DNA from: Amoebophrya sp. A120
Lineage: Eukaryota > Sar > Dinophyceae > Syndiniales > Amoebophryaceae
Direction: 5' to 3'
NCBI GenBank assembly: GCA_905178155.1
Contig: CAJINV010000001.1
Coordinates: forward strand, 424,637-488,636
DNA length: 64,000 bases
Made by a program: the position numbers and the translations under genes. Shown here piece after piece: positions 52,628 to 63,942 of the stretch; the first letter of the stretch is position 1; each line of letters opens with the position of its first letter. Under the pieces are notes generated by a model that was not told the DNA's origin, did no database searches, and worked only from the letters and a program-made list of their open reading frames with translations.

Positions 52628-53315
52628 CTCCAAATAAACACGAAAACCAAATAAAGGGACAAAACATCAAGAAACAACTAACAACTCACAAAATGAAGCA
52701 ACTTCGGGCAGACAAAAAAACGCGAGGCCAAGAAAGAACCAACTCTGGGGTCTTCTTCTCACATCGCCGTGCTCTTCGCTCACTCCTTCGCTTTATTGCT
52801 CAGAGTCTGCTCGGTCGTGTGGGCTACTTATATATATTTCCTTAGTTGTAAGTATGCGGGTACTTAAATTGAATTTTCAGATCTTCGCGTTATTCGCGTT
52901 GCGTCCTACTACAGTATGGTGGTTTTTATGACATTTGAAATTTTTGGGTCTTCGAGTTGGAAGTGAGGAAATAAAGATCTGCACGTTTACGAAACGTAGA
53001 ATCCACCCCTCGCCAACGCAACAAATCACCACGAAGATTTTTCGTGAAACCACACAAGACGGACGCCGGCACAGCAGTAGAAACCGTCAGTGACGCACAG
53101 ACAGAAGCGACGCAGAAGCCGAGGAAGCGGAAGTAGATGCGGTGTAGTTTATTGTCTTGCTCCTCGATACCGATAGGGCAGCATGTTGACCATATGCGAA
53201 AGACTCTGCTACCGCTTGTTGATCTTCTGCTTGAAGAGGTTGTACACGACGTGTTCATCATGAAAGAAGAAGAAGAAGAAGTACACTAGCAGCTGATGAA
53301 CCTTTAAGTTTATTA
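52628..53315. other. Intergenic region, no gene seen
   Basis: About 690 bp between the Mei2-like start and the next stop codon. Nothing is recognised. Confidence 0.5.
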
Positions 53316-56300
53316 TCAATACTTCTTGTAGTTCCTTTTTTTCCGCGGTAGTATCACGCCGCACCAGCCCCGCCGCTTACTCGCTTTCTTCGCCAACGGC
53401 CGGGGTAGGATCTTAATCATCAGGTTGATGAAGCCCGGTTCCTCGCGCTTGCGGTTCGACACGATGATCGGCTCCGGCGTCATCCCGCGCAACACCAAGT
53501 CATCCTCTTTCGCGGGCTTGTACCACTGGAAATCGCCCACGTGCCCGTAGGGGTTGTGGGGCCCGTGCATTTCCTCCTTGGGGTTCACGCACCCGACGCA
53601 GGACAGAACGTGGTCTTCCAAGTGGAACATGGGGGGCACCTCGGTGCCCGGGGACCGGAGGGGCATCACCGCCGGTGAATCCTCCCCCTCGTCCCACTGC
53701 TCGTCCTCGATCCAGACGTAGCCCGACCGTTGCAGATCCAACTGCGCGTCCTTCAGCAGCGTTTTCTCATACATCAGCACCTGCATATCCAGCGCCTCGT
53801 GGTCGTTTTCATGCGGAACGATCTTTTGAATGTTCTTCAAAAAATCCCGATCCAACTTCCGGCGAAAGTACTCCTCGTTTCGCTCCACGTTCGGGTCCTC
53901 GTCATCCTCGCTGTCATTCTCGTCGTCTCCTACGTAGCTGTCGTCGTGCGCGCTAGCTTTCTCCCTTTTCCGTTTCTCGTAATTTGACTCGGTGTCGCTT
54001 TCGTTCTCCGTTTCATCTTCCTCTCCGGGGGGTGCATCGAAGTTGAGAAAATTTGACAGCTGCTTCTTTCGCCACTTGGCTTGATGTTCGGCGTGGTTCT
54101 GCGAGTAGGAGATCGACGCGCGGCCCGTGGCCCGGTGCATCGCATCCTCGAGGTTATTTGACTGGTGGAAAGAAGTTCGGGCTAGCTTGATCGAGTTCGT
54201 TTTCAGCTGCGCAACAAGCGGATTCGACGCGACGCTCGTCCGCGAGTTGTAGTTGGCCTCCTGCTCGGAACGCTTCCGGCTGCCTGGCTGCTGGTGAGCA
54301 GGACTCTGCAGCGACAAAACCAGCGAGTCGTCGTTTTTAACTACATTTTCTGACTCGATATCAATTTCCTCTAGCTTGTCGTCTTGTTCCACCCGGCCGT
54401 GTTCGTTAGATGTAGAGGACGCTGCCGCCAAGCGCTGTAAGAGAAGGCCTTTCTGCTCCATCCCCGGTGCCTCGTTGTCGTTAGATTTATTTGTTGTGAT
54501 ATTTTTACCTGCATTTCGTTCTTTCCCTTCTGCTTCTTGTTCTTCACACACTGCTATTGAATTCTTCGTCGCTAATTGTAATTCTGCTGCATCTCCGAGA
54601 TGATTCCCGTCCTGCTTGCCTTTTTCTTCTGCTTTTTTTCCTACTCCTGCTTCAACGATAATGTCTGCTTTATTTCCTTCTGCTTCCGTACTACTGCTAG
54701 TGAGTGTCTTTTGCAACTTTGTGCTAATATTGTCCTGATTTTCGTTTTCCTCGGCCACATTTCGATTTTCTTCACACGTGGTTGTGGTAGTACTATCATT
54801 GGTCTTTTCGAGAACCAACACATCTTCATTCGTTAGGTGTAGTCGATCTTTACTACTCTGGAAGTTCTTCTTTTCAGCATCCTCCACCTCGATTATTGTG
54901 AGGAAAAGTCCCCCCCTCCCCATATCAAAACGAAAATTTGTGATGCGGGTTTTGTGTACACAAATCCAATATGTCTTGCAGCAGAGGACTGCAGGCAGAC
55001 GCAGTGCCTGAGTAGGGCCGCTGTTCTGTAGGCGCCTAGCAAGGCAGGCATGTCCTCTGTAGGCGGTACAGCATTACAAAGTGCCTGCGAAACGCGGCTG
55101 ATTTCCTGCCTTTGCCCTCTTGCAACACACGGACGATTTGTGGTCACAAATCAGCATCACAAATTTTCAGTAGTGCCCCTGTTTGGCATGGGGAGAGGGA
55201 ATTTTTCCTCACAATATCGATCTTATTTCCGTCACTGTCTTTCTCCGCGGTCTTCATCTTCATCAGTTTCGACGCGACCAATATGCATTGCAAATATGTG
55301 CGGGTGACTGTACCTTGGATGAGTGCAGATGTCTGTAAGCTCTAATGCAGTTTTTGCATGACACAGAGTGTCTGGCATGCAGAGACCAGCGTCACAGGTT
55401 CTTCGAGAGCTCCATGTTGATGCCTCCTCTGCATGAGAAATCCGCTCTCACCATGACCACAAATAAACATCTTTTGCTGTTTTTGCAAAACAAATTTTTC
55501 TGTGATCTGAAATGCGCATCACAAGTTGCAACCCTTCAGACCCAGACATATTTGCACTTGATAACCAACTTCGCCGCCGCTGCCGCAGAGGACGACAAAG
55601 TAGCCGAAGATGACGACGCACCCGCGGCGCTGCCCGCCATTTTGCTTTCCAGCTCCTCGCGCATCTTCAAGCACAGCCGCTCGGACTCGCTCGTTCGCCC
55701 GGGGGGAAGGCTGTCGACCAGCTTTTTCTGCCTTTCCTATGAACTGCAAAAGTATCGCACTCGTATAAATGCATTACAAATTTTCTCAGCATGAGAAATA
55801 AAATTTGTGATGCTGATTTGCCTTGACAAAGAAATTTGTAATGAAAGACCTGCATTTATACGAGTACGATACTTTTGCACAGCATATTTCCTTTTCCAAA
55901 GCAATTTCGTACCCCTTCATCATGTATCAAATGCAAATATGTGTGGGTCTGGAAAGGTTGAATCTGTGCTGCGTGTTTCGCACTGCTAAAAAATTTGTAT
56001 TGCATACGCAACAAACAAAGCACCACACTTTCGTCATGCAAAAACGCAGTTTGTAATGCGTCCTGCGCATGACAGGGCATGCTTTGTCATTTGTCATGCT
56101 GCACTGCAGTTAAAGGCACGCTCAATCATGGCCGTTCAGCATTACAAGTTTCCAGACCCAACCATGTTTGCATTTGATATCATGCGCCGCGCGATGGTGT
56201 AAGCCGCTTCCAGCGTCCGCTTCTGGCGGTAGTCGAGGTTCGTGTATTACAATGAAAAATGCCCCCACCCTCATACTTGGGAGCATTTGTGTTGCCAACC

Positions 56301-59300
56301 TTTCCAAATGAAACACTCGCCCTCCTGCATCTATCAGCATCACAGGTTTCCAATCGTGAATAGCAAAAATTTGCATTGCAAAAGACCCCAGCAAGAGCGG
56401 CGCTTGTCATGCAAGCGATGCAATACACGCCTTGACTCTGCATCAGAAAGATTCATACTCCTTTCATGCAAAGTTTTCATTTGGAAACTTCGCATCACAA
56501 ATTCTTGTAACTTTGGGGGTGGGGGCGTTTTTCACTGTAATATCGTGTGGTCCGGCTTTTCCTTCAAAATCTCCCGGATCCTTCGCATGTGCCGCCCCTT
56601 CTTCAGCGATGAACAATCGGCGTCTTGTGAGCCAGAAGCTTTCGCGCCGGCTTTCCGCTCCGCTGCAGCTGTTGTGGTTCCACTAGTGATGTTGGTACCA
56701 TCGTTGGCTCCTTCCTCGTCTTTATTCAAGGCTGCATTTGTTTCATCTTCGTCCTCGTCATCGTCCAGGTTAAGCACGGCCGCCGCGCCATGAAGATTCT
56801 CCGCATCTTCCTCCTCCAACGCCAGCGTGTCCGCGCGGTTCCGTATTGTGAAGAAAAATCCCCCCTCCCCATATCGAACAAGAAATTTGTGATGCTGACC
56901 TGTGATCACAAATCAGATTTATCTTGCGTACATGGCAAACAGACCCACGTGGCGCCTTGTGCAGCCAGTCTGTCATGCGTTTTCGCCTATGTCAGGCTTG
57001 TTTCTCATGCTCAGCTGCGAGCCGGATGCATAGTACCCAAATGGGCTTAGAATATGCCGACAAGCACAAGCTCTTCCTGCAATACAAAGTTCATGTGTGT
57101 ACACAAATCCAGCAACACAAATTGTCTTTTGAGTATGGGATGGGGGCTTTTTTCACTTTGATATTCCGCCGGGCGTCGTAGGCCCGCACCATCTCCTGCC
57201 GCTCCTCCGCCTCGCGCTCCTTCCGTTTCTCCCGCTTCTTGGCCCGTTTCGCGGCACGCTTACTGACCGGCTTGTCGCCCTCCTTCACCTCGTCGTCGGA
57301 GTTGATATCACTGTCCTCGTCGTCGTCCTTCTTCCGCTCGTCGGTGCAATTCAGCGTCTCGATGTCCCACAGCGCGTTCAACTCCGTGGCCTGGTTGAAG
57401 ATCGGCCCTTTACTGTTCGAGCCGAAGGCGGAGAACAACCCGCCCGGCCCGGCGAACGCCGACCGGTCGCCGAAACACAGAATTTTGCCGCCCTTGCTGT
57501 TCTTCATGGCCTGGCCCCAGGAGGCCGCCCAGGGCATATCCAGACACCCGCGGTCGTGCCGCGCAAACCCGTGTTTCCCCCCGGTGGAAGTTGTTGTATT
57601 ATTTGTAAAAACGTCCCCACCCCAGAGTCAAGATGGGGATTTTGCAACACAAACCTGAAAGTTTTCGTTTTGGGAGCCACGCATGACAAGTTGCACGCTG
57701 TAGTGTAATGCCGTTTCGCAAGGGAAGCCGCATAACAAATCCATCTCCTTATCCTGTTGACAGCATTACAACTTCCAAAACACGATGGGACATGCCTCTC
57801 ATGGGGATGCGCATTACAAATGCTCTTGTGCTTGCAGAACTGCATGACAACTCTGGGGTGGGGATGTTTTTGCACAGGATATGTTGCGCCCGCATCCTCG
57901 TAAAACGTCTGCGGCGCGTCGCCCTCCTCATTCACCGTCGGGAGCTCGGAAGAAGTACTTGCGCCCGTAGTACCTACCGCTGCAGCAGATGAAGCGCCAC
58001 TGCTCAAACCGGCACCTGCACGCGGATTACTATTTTCAACACCTCCGCCAACTACACGAGCCGCAGCTGCAGCCGCGCCATCGTGGCCGAACTGATGTTG
58101 TTGTGCACCAAAACCTCCGCCTGAATCGTTGTTCAGTCGATCTACTAAGGAATGTTGCTGATGACCCGCAGGAGCTGTGGATGAGTTAGTGGTCATCGTT
58201 CCACCACACATCAGGAGTTGGTTGTTTTTCCCCGCGGGGGCTGCATCCGGACCACCACCAGCAAGGTACGAACTAGCGGTGGAACCCCCTGCTCCCGGAA
58301 GATGTTGAAGGTGCTGACCGTACTGGCTGGACGCTCCTGGAATAGCACCTCCACCCCCACCGAAACCTCCTTTCGACCCGTTGCTGGCGTACTCAGGCAC
58401 GTCCGGGAGGTGAAACCGATTGGCGCTGGGTGTCCCGTTTTTGTTCTTGTCGCCCCCGCGCGGGGTGCAATAGAACATGGAAAAGTAACTGCTCGTGGCG
58501 TCACTGTTGTAGCAGTTGGACAAACCGTGGCCAGTATAAACTGCAAGAAATATGTCTGGGTCTAGAAGATTCTGAGACCTGTCATGCACGTTTTGCCGCG
58601 TAAGCCATGACGTCAGTGATGCATGCGCTAGCATCACAGATTTTTTGAGGGCTTCTTAATGCCTATTCTGCATGACAAATGCCCTCCCCACGCAGCAAAA
58701 ATTGGAATTGCACTCCCTTGCTTCTCGTGCACTACAGATTTTCTTGGAATCCAAATGCAGCATCACAAGTTACATCCTTCCATACCCAGACATTTTTACA
58801 CTTGATAGCCAGTGGATCCATTTTCGTTCGCACCGGGGAAGTGCGGGGCGAAGGGGTCCATGCTGGCGTGGGTGTGCGCGAAGGGGAAGTTGTTGCGCTG
58901 CAACCACACGGGCTCGTGCGAGTTTGGGTTGGTCCCCCCGTTTATCAAATGCAAAAATGTCTGGGTCTGGAAGAATGCGCGACTTGTCATGCAGCTTTTC
59001 CATGACCCGTGAGGTCTGGAATGCAGGACCTAGCATGACAGATTCTGCGCGATCTCTCTCATGCCTGTCCGGCATGAGAAACTCCCTCCCGACTTGGTCA
59101 AAACTGAACGACTTTTGGTAGTCATGCAACGCAGATTTTTGCATGCTTCAGATTTAGCATGACAAGTTGCATTCTTCCACCAGACCCACACATTTTTACA
59201 TTTCATACCGTTCTCGTACACCATGCCGTTGAGCACCGCCGGACTGTAGTCCAGATAGGTTAAGTCGCTGTAATCGTACTCGCTCTGGTCCTTCCAACTC

Positions 59301-60565
59301 CGGGCGGTGGTCGCCGGCGCGCGGGTGGTTTCGGAAAATAGGTGCTCGGAATGCTGGTCCTGGTTGTAATTATGTCCAAAGCTGCCGTGATGAGGGTGCA
59401 AGATCTCGCCGTTTTTCCCGAGTAGATGCCGGGGAAAGGCTGGTTTCCGTGTCGACGTGTTGTTGGTCGACCGCGAGCGGGTGCTCTTGCTCCCGTTATG
59501 ATTTGCAAATATGGGTTGGTTTGGAAGATTGCGAGATTTGTCATGCTAGTGTAGCATGACTCTGCACTCGGTATTGCGAGGCCACGAAGGCGAGGTCCTC
59601 TTGTCTGTCTTGCAAATTAAACGCAGTTCCTCATGCGCAATACACAACACAGAGCCACGAAAAAACTTGTCATGCTTGGCGTTGCAGCATTACAGCTTGG
59701 TTACTTTTATTCGCTCACATGCATCGCAACTTTCCAGACCCACACAGGAGCATATTTGCATTTGATAACCGTTGTTGGTAGACGTTTGGTCTTCCGGAAG
59801 GCCGTTGTAATTATTCCCGCCGTGCGCGGGGGTTGTGTTCTGATGCAGTAGTTGTCCTCCTCCTCCTCCTCCCCAGCCGTTCGTATTATTTCCACCAGAC
59901 GCTGGGTCTGCGGTAACACTGGTACTGTTTCCGTTGCTGCTGCTGGTACTGCTCACGCGACCGGCGGCTCCGTGTTTGTTCGTGCTGGACTTGGTATGGT
60001 GCTGCTTGTTACTTCCGCTTGCAACTCGGGAGGATGTCGTCGGGATTCTTTCCGAGTTATGGGATTTATTTCGGTGGTTGTAATTCGACGAGAAGTTGTG
60101 ATGAAACCCTGTTGACGCCCCCCCGGAGGACTTTTGCTGCATAATTTCGTGGTCCTTGCTTCGCGCAACCCGCAACGCCTTCTCACGATCCGTGGTCCCG
60201 GGAACCATGTCCTGCAGCGTGGTCGTCGGAACGTCACGAAGGTGCACGACCGGCGTGGGGGTTGTGTTGTTCGACTGGTGTGCTGGGTGATGAACCTGCG
60301 CAAAGTTTTCCGCACAGTCGTGGAACTTCATCTCGGGGACATTGTGTAGTTCTGCGCCATGAATCGTCGCGTTGGCAGTGGTCACACTTCCTCCAACAAC
60401 GTGTTGTTCACTATGTTTTCCATACTGGCCGGCATTTTTACTCCGGTTTCGGTTGCACTGGCTGCGGTTCGTGGGCGAGAGGGTTTCCGTTATCCAGGGT
60501 GAGAAAAAAGCCAACCGCAACCACCCAAGCTTTGCGTCACCGCTGTGGAGTAGTAGAACAAACAT
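53316..60565 (-). CDS. Large unknown protein with ten introners
   Basis: Eleven exons separated only by introners: 60565-59768, 59491-59208, 58937-58808, 58529-57882, 57591-57164, 56838-56543, 56239-56180, 55919-55887, 55732-55564, 55276-55217 and 54888-53316. They sum to 1493 codons. The family is unknown. The N-terminal half is Asn/Ser/Gly/His-rich. A folded-looking part follows: WAASWGQAMKNSKGGKILCF, FNQATELNALWDIETLNC, then basic coiled coil (RAAKRAKKREKRKEREAEER). Next come NLDYRQKRTLEAAYTIARRM, MKGYEIALEKERQKKLVDSL and PPGRTSESERLCLKMREELE. The C-terminus has acidic stretches, then LQRSGYVWIEDEQWDEGEDS, DHVLSCVGCVNPKEEMHGPH and a basic end. At 60543 a good acceptor (TACTCCACAG/C) overlaps the start region, so this could be the 3' part of the next gene. 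With the likely GTATGG donor at 60742 the phases do not match, so I treat them as two genes. Confidence 0.75.
54894..55216 (-). mobile_element. Introner family B, in large unknown gene
   Basis: 323 bp, both ends TATTGTGAGGAAAA. Perfect repeats (sense ATCGA, at 54889-54893 and 55217-55221). Excision joins SDGNKI to EVEDAEKK. No canonical placement. Confidence 0.95.
55282..55563 (-). mobile_element. Introner family A, in large unknown gene
   Basis: 282 bp, TAT...ATA. Perfect repeats (sense TTGGT, at 55277-55281 and 55564-55568). Excision joins AAAKLV to ASKLMKMK. No canonical placement. Confidence 0.95.
55738..55886 (-). mobile_element. Introner family F, in large unknown gene
   Basis: 149 bp. 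Nearly all of it is one hairpin, with arms carrying GCAAAAGTATCGTACTCGTA. Perfect repeats (sense GGAAA, at 55733-55737 and 55887-55891). Excision joins ALEKE to RQKKLVD. No canonical placement. Confidence 0.95.
55925..56179 (-). mobile_element. Introner family A, in large unknown gene
   Basis: 255 bp, TAT...ATA. Perfect repeats (sense CATGA, at 55920-55924 and 56180-56184). Excision joins TIARRM to MKGYEI. Only 38 bp separate it from the family F element. No canonical placement. Confidence 0.95.
56245..56542 (-). mobile_element. Introner family C, in large unknown gene
   Basis: 298 bp, ends TATTACAGTGAAAAACGCCC and TATTACAATGAAAAATGCCC. Perfect repeats (sense CACGA, at 56240-56244 and 56543-56547). 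Excision joins EKPDHT to NLDYRQK. No canonical placement. Confidence 0.95.
56844..57163 (-). mobile_element. Introner family B, in large unknown gene
   Basis: 320 bp. The 5' arm (sense) is altered to TATCAAAGTGAAAAAAGCCC. Perfect repeats (sense CGGAA, at 56839-56843 and 57164-57168). Excision joins YDARRN to RADTLAL. No canonical placement. Confidence 0.94.
57597..57881 (-). mobile_element. Introner family D, in large unknown gene
   Basis: 285 bp, arms with AAAAACRTCCCCACCCC. Perfect repeats (sense CAACA, at 57592-57596 and 57882-57886). Excision joins EDAGAT to TSTGGKHG. No canonical placement. Confidence 0.95.
58535..58807 (-). mobile_element. Introner family A, in large unknown gene
   Basis: 273 bp, TAT...ATA. 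Perfect repeats (sense CTGGC, at 58530-58534 and 58808-58812). Excision joins NENGSTG to HGLSNCY. No canonical placement. Confidence 0.95.
58943..59207 (-). mobile_element. Introner family A, in large unknown gene
   Basis: 265 bp, TAT...ATA. Perfect repeats (sense AACGG, at 58938-58942 and 59208-59212). Excision joins MVYENG to GTNPNSH. No canonical placement. Confidence 0.95.
59497..59767 (-). mobile_element. Introner family A, in large unknown gene
   Basis: 271 bp, TAT...ATA. Flanking repeats match 4/5 (sense ACGGT and ACGGG). Excision joins TSTNNG to SKSTRSR; either repeat gives glycine at the junction. No canonical placement. Confidence 0.92.
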
Positions 60566-60695
60566 AATTATTCTTGTCTGATGCCGCTAAAATCTTTTAC
60601 GTTCTATGGCAAACTTACATAATAAAACAAAATGAAAATGCACATCTCCCACGCAGCATATCAAGAAACCCAAGACACAGACATGCAAAGCGTTG

Positions 60696-63600
60696 CTACA
60701 GTGGACTTCGACTTTTTTCGCTATCGGTTCTCCCTCCCATACGCGTGATCTGTGTCCCTATCCACTTTAATCCGGACCAGAGTCGGCCGCGAGAGTTAGC
60801 ATCACCAGCCTCGTTCCCTTTGCACGCGGTCGGTGTCCGCTGTAGCGCCGTGCCTTCGGTCGCGGAGCTCAACCCCGAGCCACAGGCACTAGTGTCTTCC
60901 TCATCGATGTCGGAGGGGATCGGTATTTTCGCTGCGTTTAGGAGATCACGATCCGGACCGGTTGGTCTTATGGATTGCAAAAATGTCTGGGTCTGGAAGG
61001 TTGGAACTTGTGATGCTGCATTTGGATTCCAAAAAAGCTTGTATTGCATGAGCAGCAAAGAGAATGCAATTTTTGCTACGCAGAGAGGACATTTGTCATG
61101 CGGACTAGGCAATAGATACCCTCAAAAAATCTGTGACGCTAGGGCATGCATCACAGACATCATGGGTCATGGAAAACCTGCAAGACAAGTCTCAGAATCT
61201 TCCAGACCCAGACATACTTGCAATTCATAGGTCTACTAGAAGTACCATGCTGTTCCTCAGCAACAATCGTGTCTGACGTGCCGGAAACCAGCACTTCTGT
61301 GCTCGAGGAGCTCGAGTTAAAAATATTTCCTCCTTTCATCTGCGCACCATCGCAGACCACTCCCTCCAGCCCCGGCGGAAGCCGCTTCACTACTGCACTG
61401 CCGGAAGTGGTGGATATCTGCTTGTTTGTTCCGGCGTTTGCCACCTGGCAGGCCTGTTCGAGCTTTTCTACCAGCAATTTTTCTTCCGCCGTCAGCTCGT
61501 TCGCCGGTCCTGAGCCGTTGAGCACCCGTCCAGAGGAGGAGCTGCTGCTGCTGCTGTTCATGCGGTCCAGCGATTTATTCATGTTTTTCGTGCTATTCTT
61601 GTTCCCCTTATTTATTGCAGTGGATGGTGCCACTGCCGGTGCGTTCGCGTTCGCATTCGCATTTGCATTCGCCCGCCACCACAAATCGCTAGACGGCCCA
61701 GCACCGGGAGTTGTCGTGCCAGTAGTCGGGTCTTTATTTGTTGTTGTACAAGCTGCCTTTCTTGCGGAGGAGCTGCTGGTGGCCGAATGGGACCTAGTAC
61801 TCGTCGAGCCGCCACCTCCTAGGCCGCTCGCAGTCCGGTTAATAGCCCCGCGGTGCTGGTCCCGCTTGATGTTGTGCTGGTTCACGATAGTGGTACCTTG
61901 CTGCGCCTGGTCATGTAATGTTGCACCGTGGCTAAGGCTATCACCGCGAGGTTTGTTGCAGTTGGCTGGGGGTTGTCCTCCCTTGGGAAGGGCGTTAGGG
62001 TGAACAAATGCGGAAGATTTATTATTGTTCACGTGCGAGATCAAAGGTTGTTCTGTGGCCGTGTTATTAAATCTACTGTAGTTCACACAGCCCTCGGCCG
62101 TGGTGGGTTCCACGCTAAAGCTACTGTAGTTAGTACGACTCTTGTTTCTTCCCTCGATCGACATCTTCCCTTGGCCTCGCTCAGTAGTAGAGGTGGTAGT
62201 TATTTTTTCCCCCTCTTGTTGCTGTTGTTGAGAAACTTCTTTACTATACTTTCTCGGGTCCATTTTGCCGCCGTCCAGCGTGCGCTCCATCCCGAGATCG
62301 TACTGCTCAGTCGGCGTCGGCTGCTTCCCGAGGTTGGACGTCGTCGTACCGATGGCGTTCTGGTTCATCGGATGCGACGCTGGCGGTGCGGGGAGCTGTG
62401 GCGGCCCACCCTGTATCCTGCGCAAAAGTATCGTGCTCGTACTAATTGCGTTTATGCATGACAAATCTCTTTGTCAAGGTGATTCAGCATTACACATTGA
62501 ATTTGTAATGCTGGGGTAATTTGTAATGCAATTATATACTAGTACGATGCTTTTGCAATTCATACCCTGCTGCTGGGTACTAACCGCCGCTCCCGCATTG
62601 GTCGTGCCTCCCGGCGTGTGCGCGGCCGCGGCGTTGTTGTGCGGGAGGTGCTGGGACGCGTTCCCCAAGCCGCCTCCATTCGCGCCGTCCAATTGAGAAG
62701 GGGTTGCACCTGGAAGTTATTTGGAAATCATAATGAAAATACCACGTAAAAAATAAAGCGGGGCAAAGACCATGAGACAAAACTATTGTAAAATTCTCCC
62801 CAGCGCCAGGCTTGATAGTACTATCAAGCAGTGGCAGCCAAACAAGAACTTTTCATGACTCACCTCCGGCTGGAGTGACTTGGTTCCTATGAAAGTTGTA
62901 TCAACTGTAAAAATGTCTGGGTCTGGAAGATTCTGACACTTGTCATGCACGTTTTGCATGAGCCCTGATGTCTGTGATGCTTGCCCTGGCATCACAGATT
63001 TTTTGAGAGCTTCTTGCTGCCTCTTCCGCATGACAAATGCCCTCTCCGCGTAGCAAAAATTGCATTCCTTTTGGTTTTGGCACTCATGCAATACAGATTT
63101 TTCTGGAATCCAAATGCAGCATCACAAGTTGCATTCTTCCAGACCCAGACACTTTTACATTTGATAAGTTGTTGGTCCCGCTGTACACATCGCTGATAGC
63201 ACCGCGCATGCGCGCCGCACCGTAACCGGACGGATAGCCACGCGTCGTGTTGTGTCGGGGTTGGTAGCCACCTGATGTCGTGTTTTAGTTCTTTGTAGAA
63301 GCTTGTTTTCTGCCGCAATCTTTAGAACGGGAAGAGAAGACTGCATATGAAAATGTAAATGATAGTATACATAGGACTCCACTGTCGCCATCGGCGGTTA
63401 AACTGATAAGTATTCGAAGATATCAGATGAGACTTGCAAAAAATGCCCGGTGAAGAAATTATAAATCGACATACCAGTATGGTCCTCCACAGTCTGCAAT
63501 CCCGGTGGCGGAGGAGGTGGTTGCTTTCCCGCTATTGGAGGGGGCGGCGGCCCAGGCATTCCGTTCATATCGAGTCCATGCGGAGCGTAGTCCTGTATTT

Positions 63601-63942
63601 AGTGTCGATTTCATGCCACACGATGCGCGACGGCAGCAGCACCACAGAGAAGAAAGACATAAAACCATGCGATGCAACTGGTACGAGTCACATCGAGGAT
63701 CTAGACACGAAAAAAAAAATCTTTTAGACTACCCTCAAGACTTGCGGAGGCGGCGGTTGTTCCACTCCCAATTTGTGTGCTGTGGCATGTGTGCTGTACT
63801 GCGAGCTGAAAGTATTCCCCCCGGGACGGCTGTACTGCGGACCGCGGGTTGGTGGCGGCGGCGGCGGTGGAAGGACCGGCTCCATGTGATGCTGGTCGTA
63901 GCGCGACGGGTAAATCGGATACCCCTCTGCTTCCTGTTGCAT
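60696..63942 (-). CDS. Unknown Pro/Gly/Ser/Asn-rich protein
   Basis: Seven exons (63942-63733, 63592-63475, 63271-63167, 62893-62864, 62709-62565, 62408-61230, 60963-60696) give 684 residues. The family is unknown. It opens MQQEAEGYPIYPSRYDQHHM and has poly-proline runs in the first two exons, then an Arg/Gly/Tyr patch (RGYPSGYGAARMRGAISDVY). A long Asn/Thr/Ser/Gln-rich stretch follows, with a five-fold AN dipeptide repeat near 61640-61680. One helix looks folded (ELTAEEKLLVEKLEQACQVA). Such composition is typical of RNA-granule or scaffold proteins, but that is only a compositional hint. Three introns are GT-AG (63732-63593, 63474-63272, 62863-62710) and three are introners. A GTATGG donor at 60742 could instead splice onward into the gene at 53316-60542. 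Confidence 0.7.
60969..61229 (-). mobile_element. Introner family A, in Pro/Gly-rich gene
   Basis: 261 bp, TAT...ATA. Perfect repeats (sense AGACC, at 60964-60968 and 61230-61234). Excision joins GTSSRP to TGPDRDL. No canonical placement. Confidence 0.95.
62414..62564 (-). mobile_element. Introner family F, in Pro/Gly-rich gene
   Basis: 151 bp hairpin-like element, arms with GCAAAAGYATCGTRCT. Perfect repeats (sense CAGGG, at 62409-62413 and 62565-62569). Excision joins STQQQG to GPPQLPA. The CAG|GG site gives GG-AG, not GT-AG. Confidence 0.95.
62899..63166 (-). mobile_element. Introner family A, in Pro/Gly-rich gene
   Basis: 268 bp, TAT...ATA. Perfect repeats (sense CAACT, at 62894-62898 and 63167-63171). 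Excision joins YSGTNN to FHRNQVT. The next exon is only about 30 nt. No canonical placement. Confidence 0.95.
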
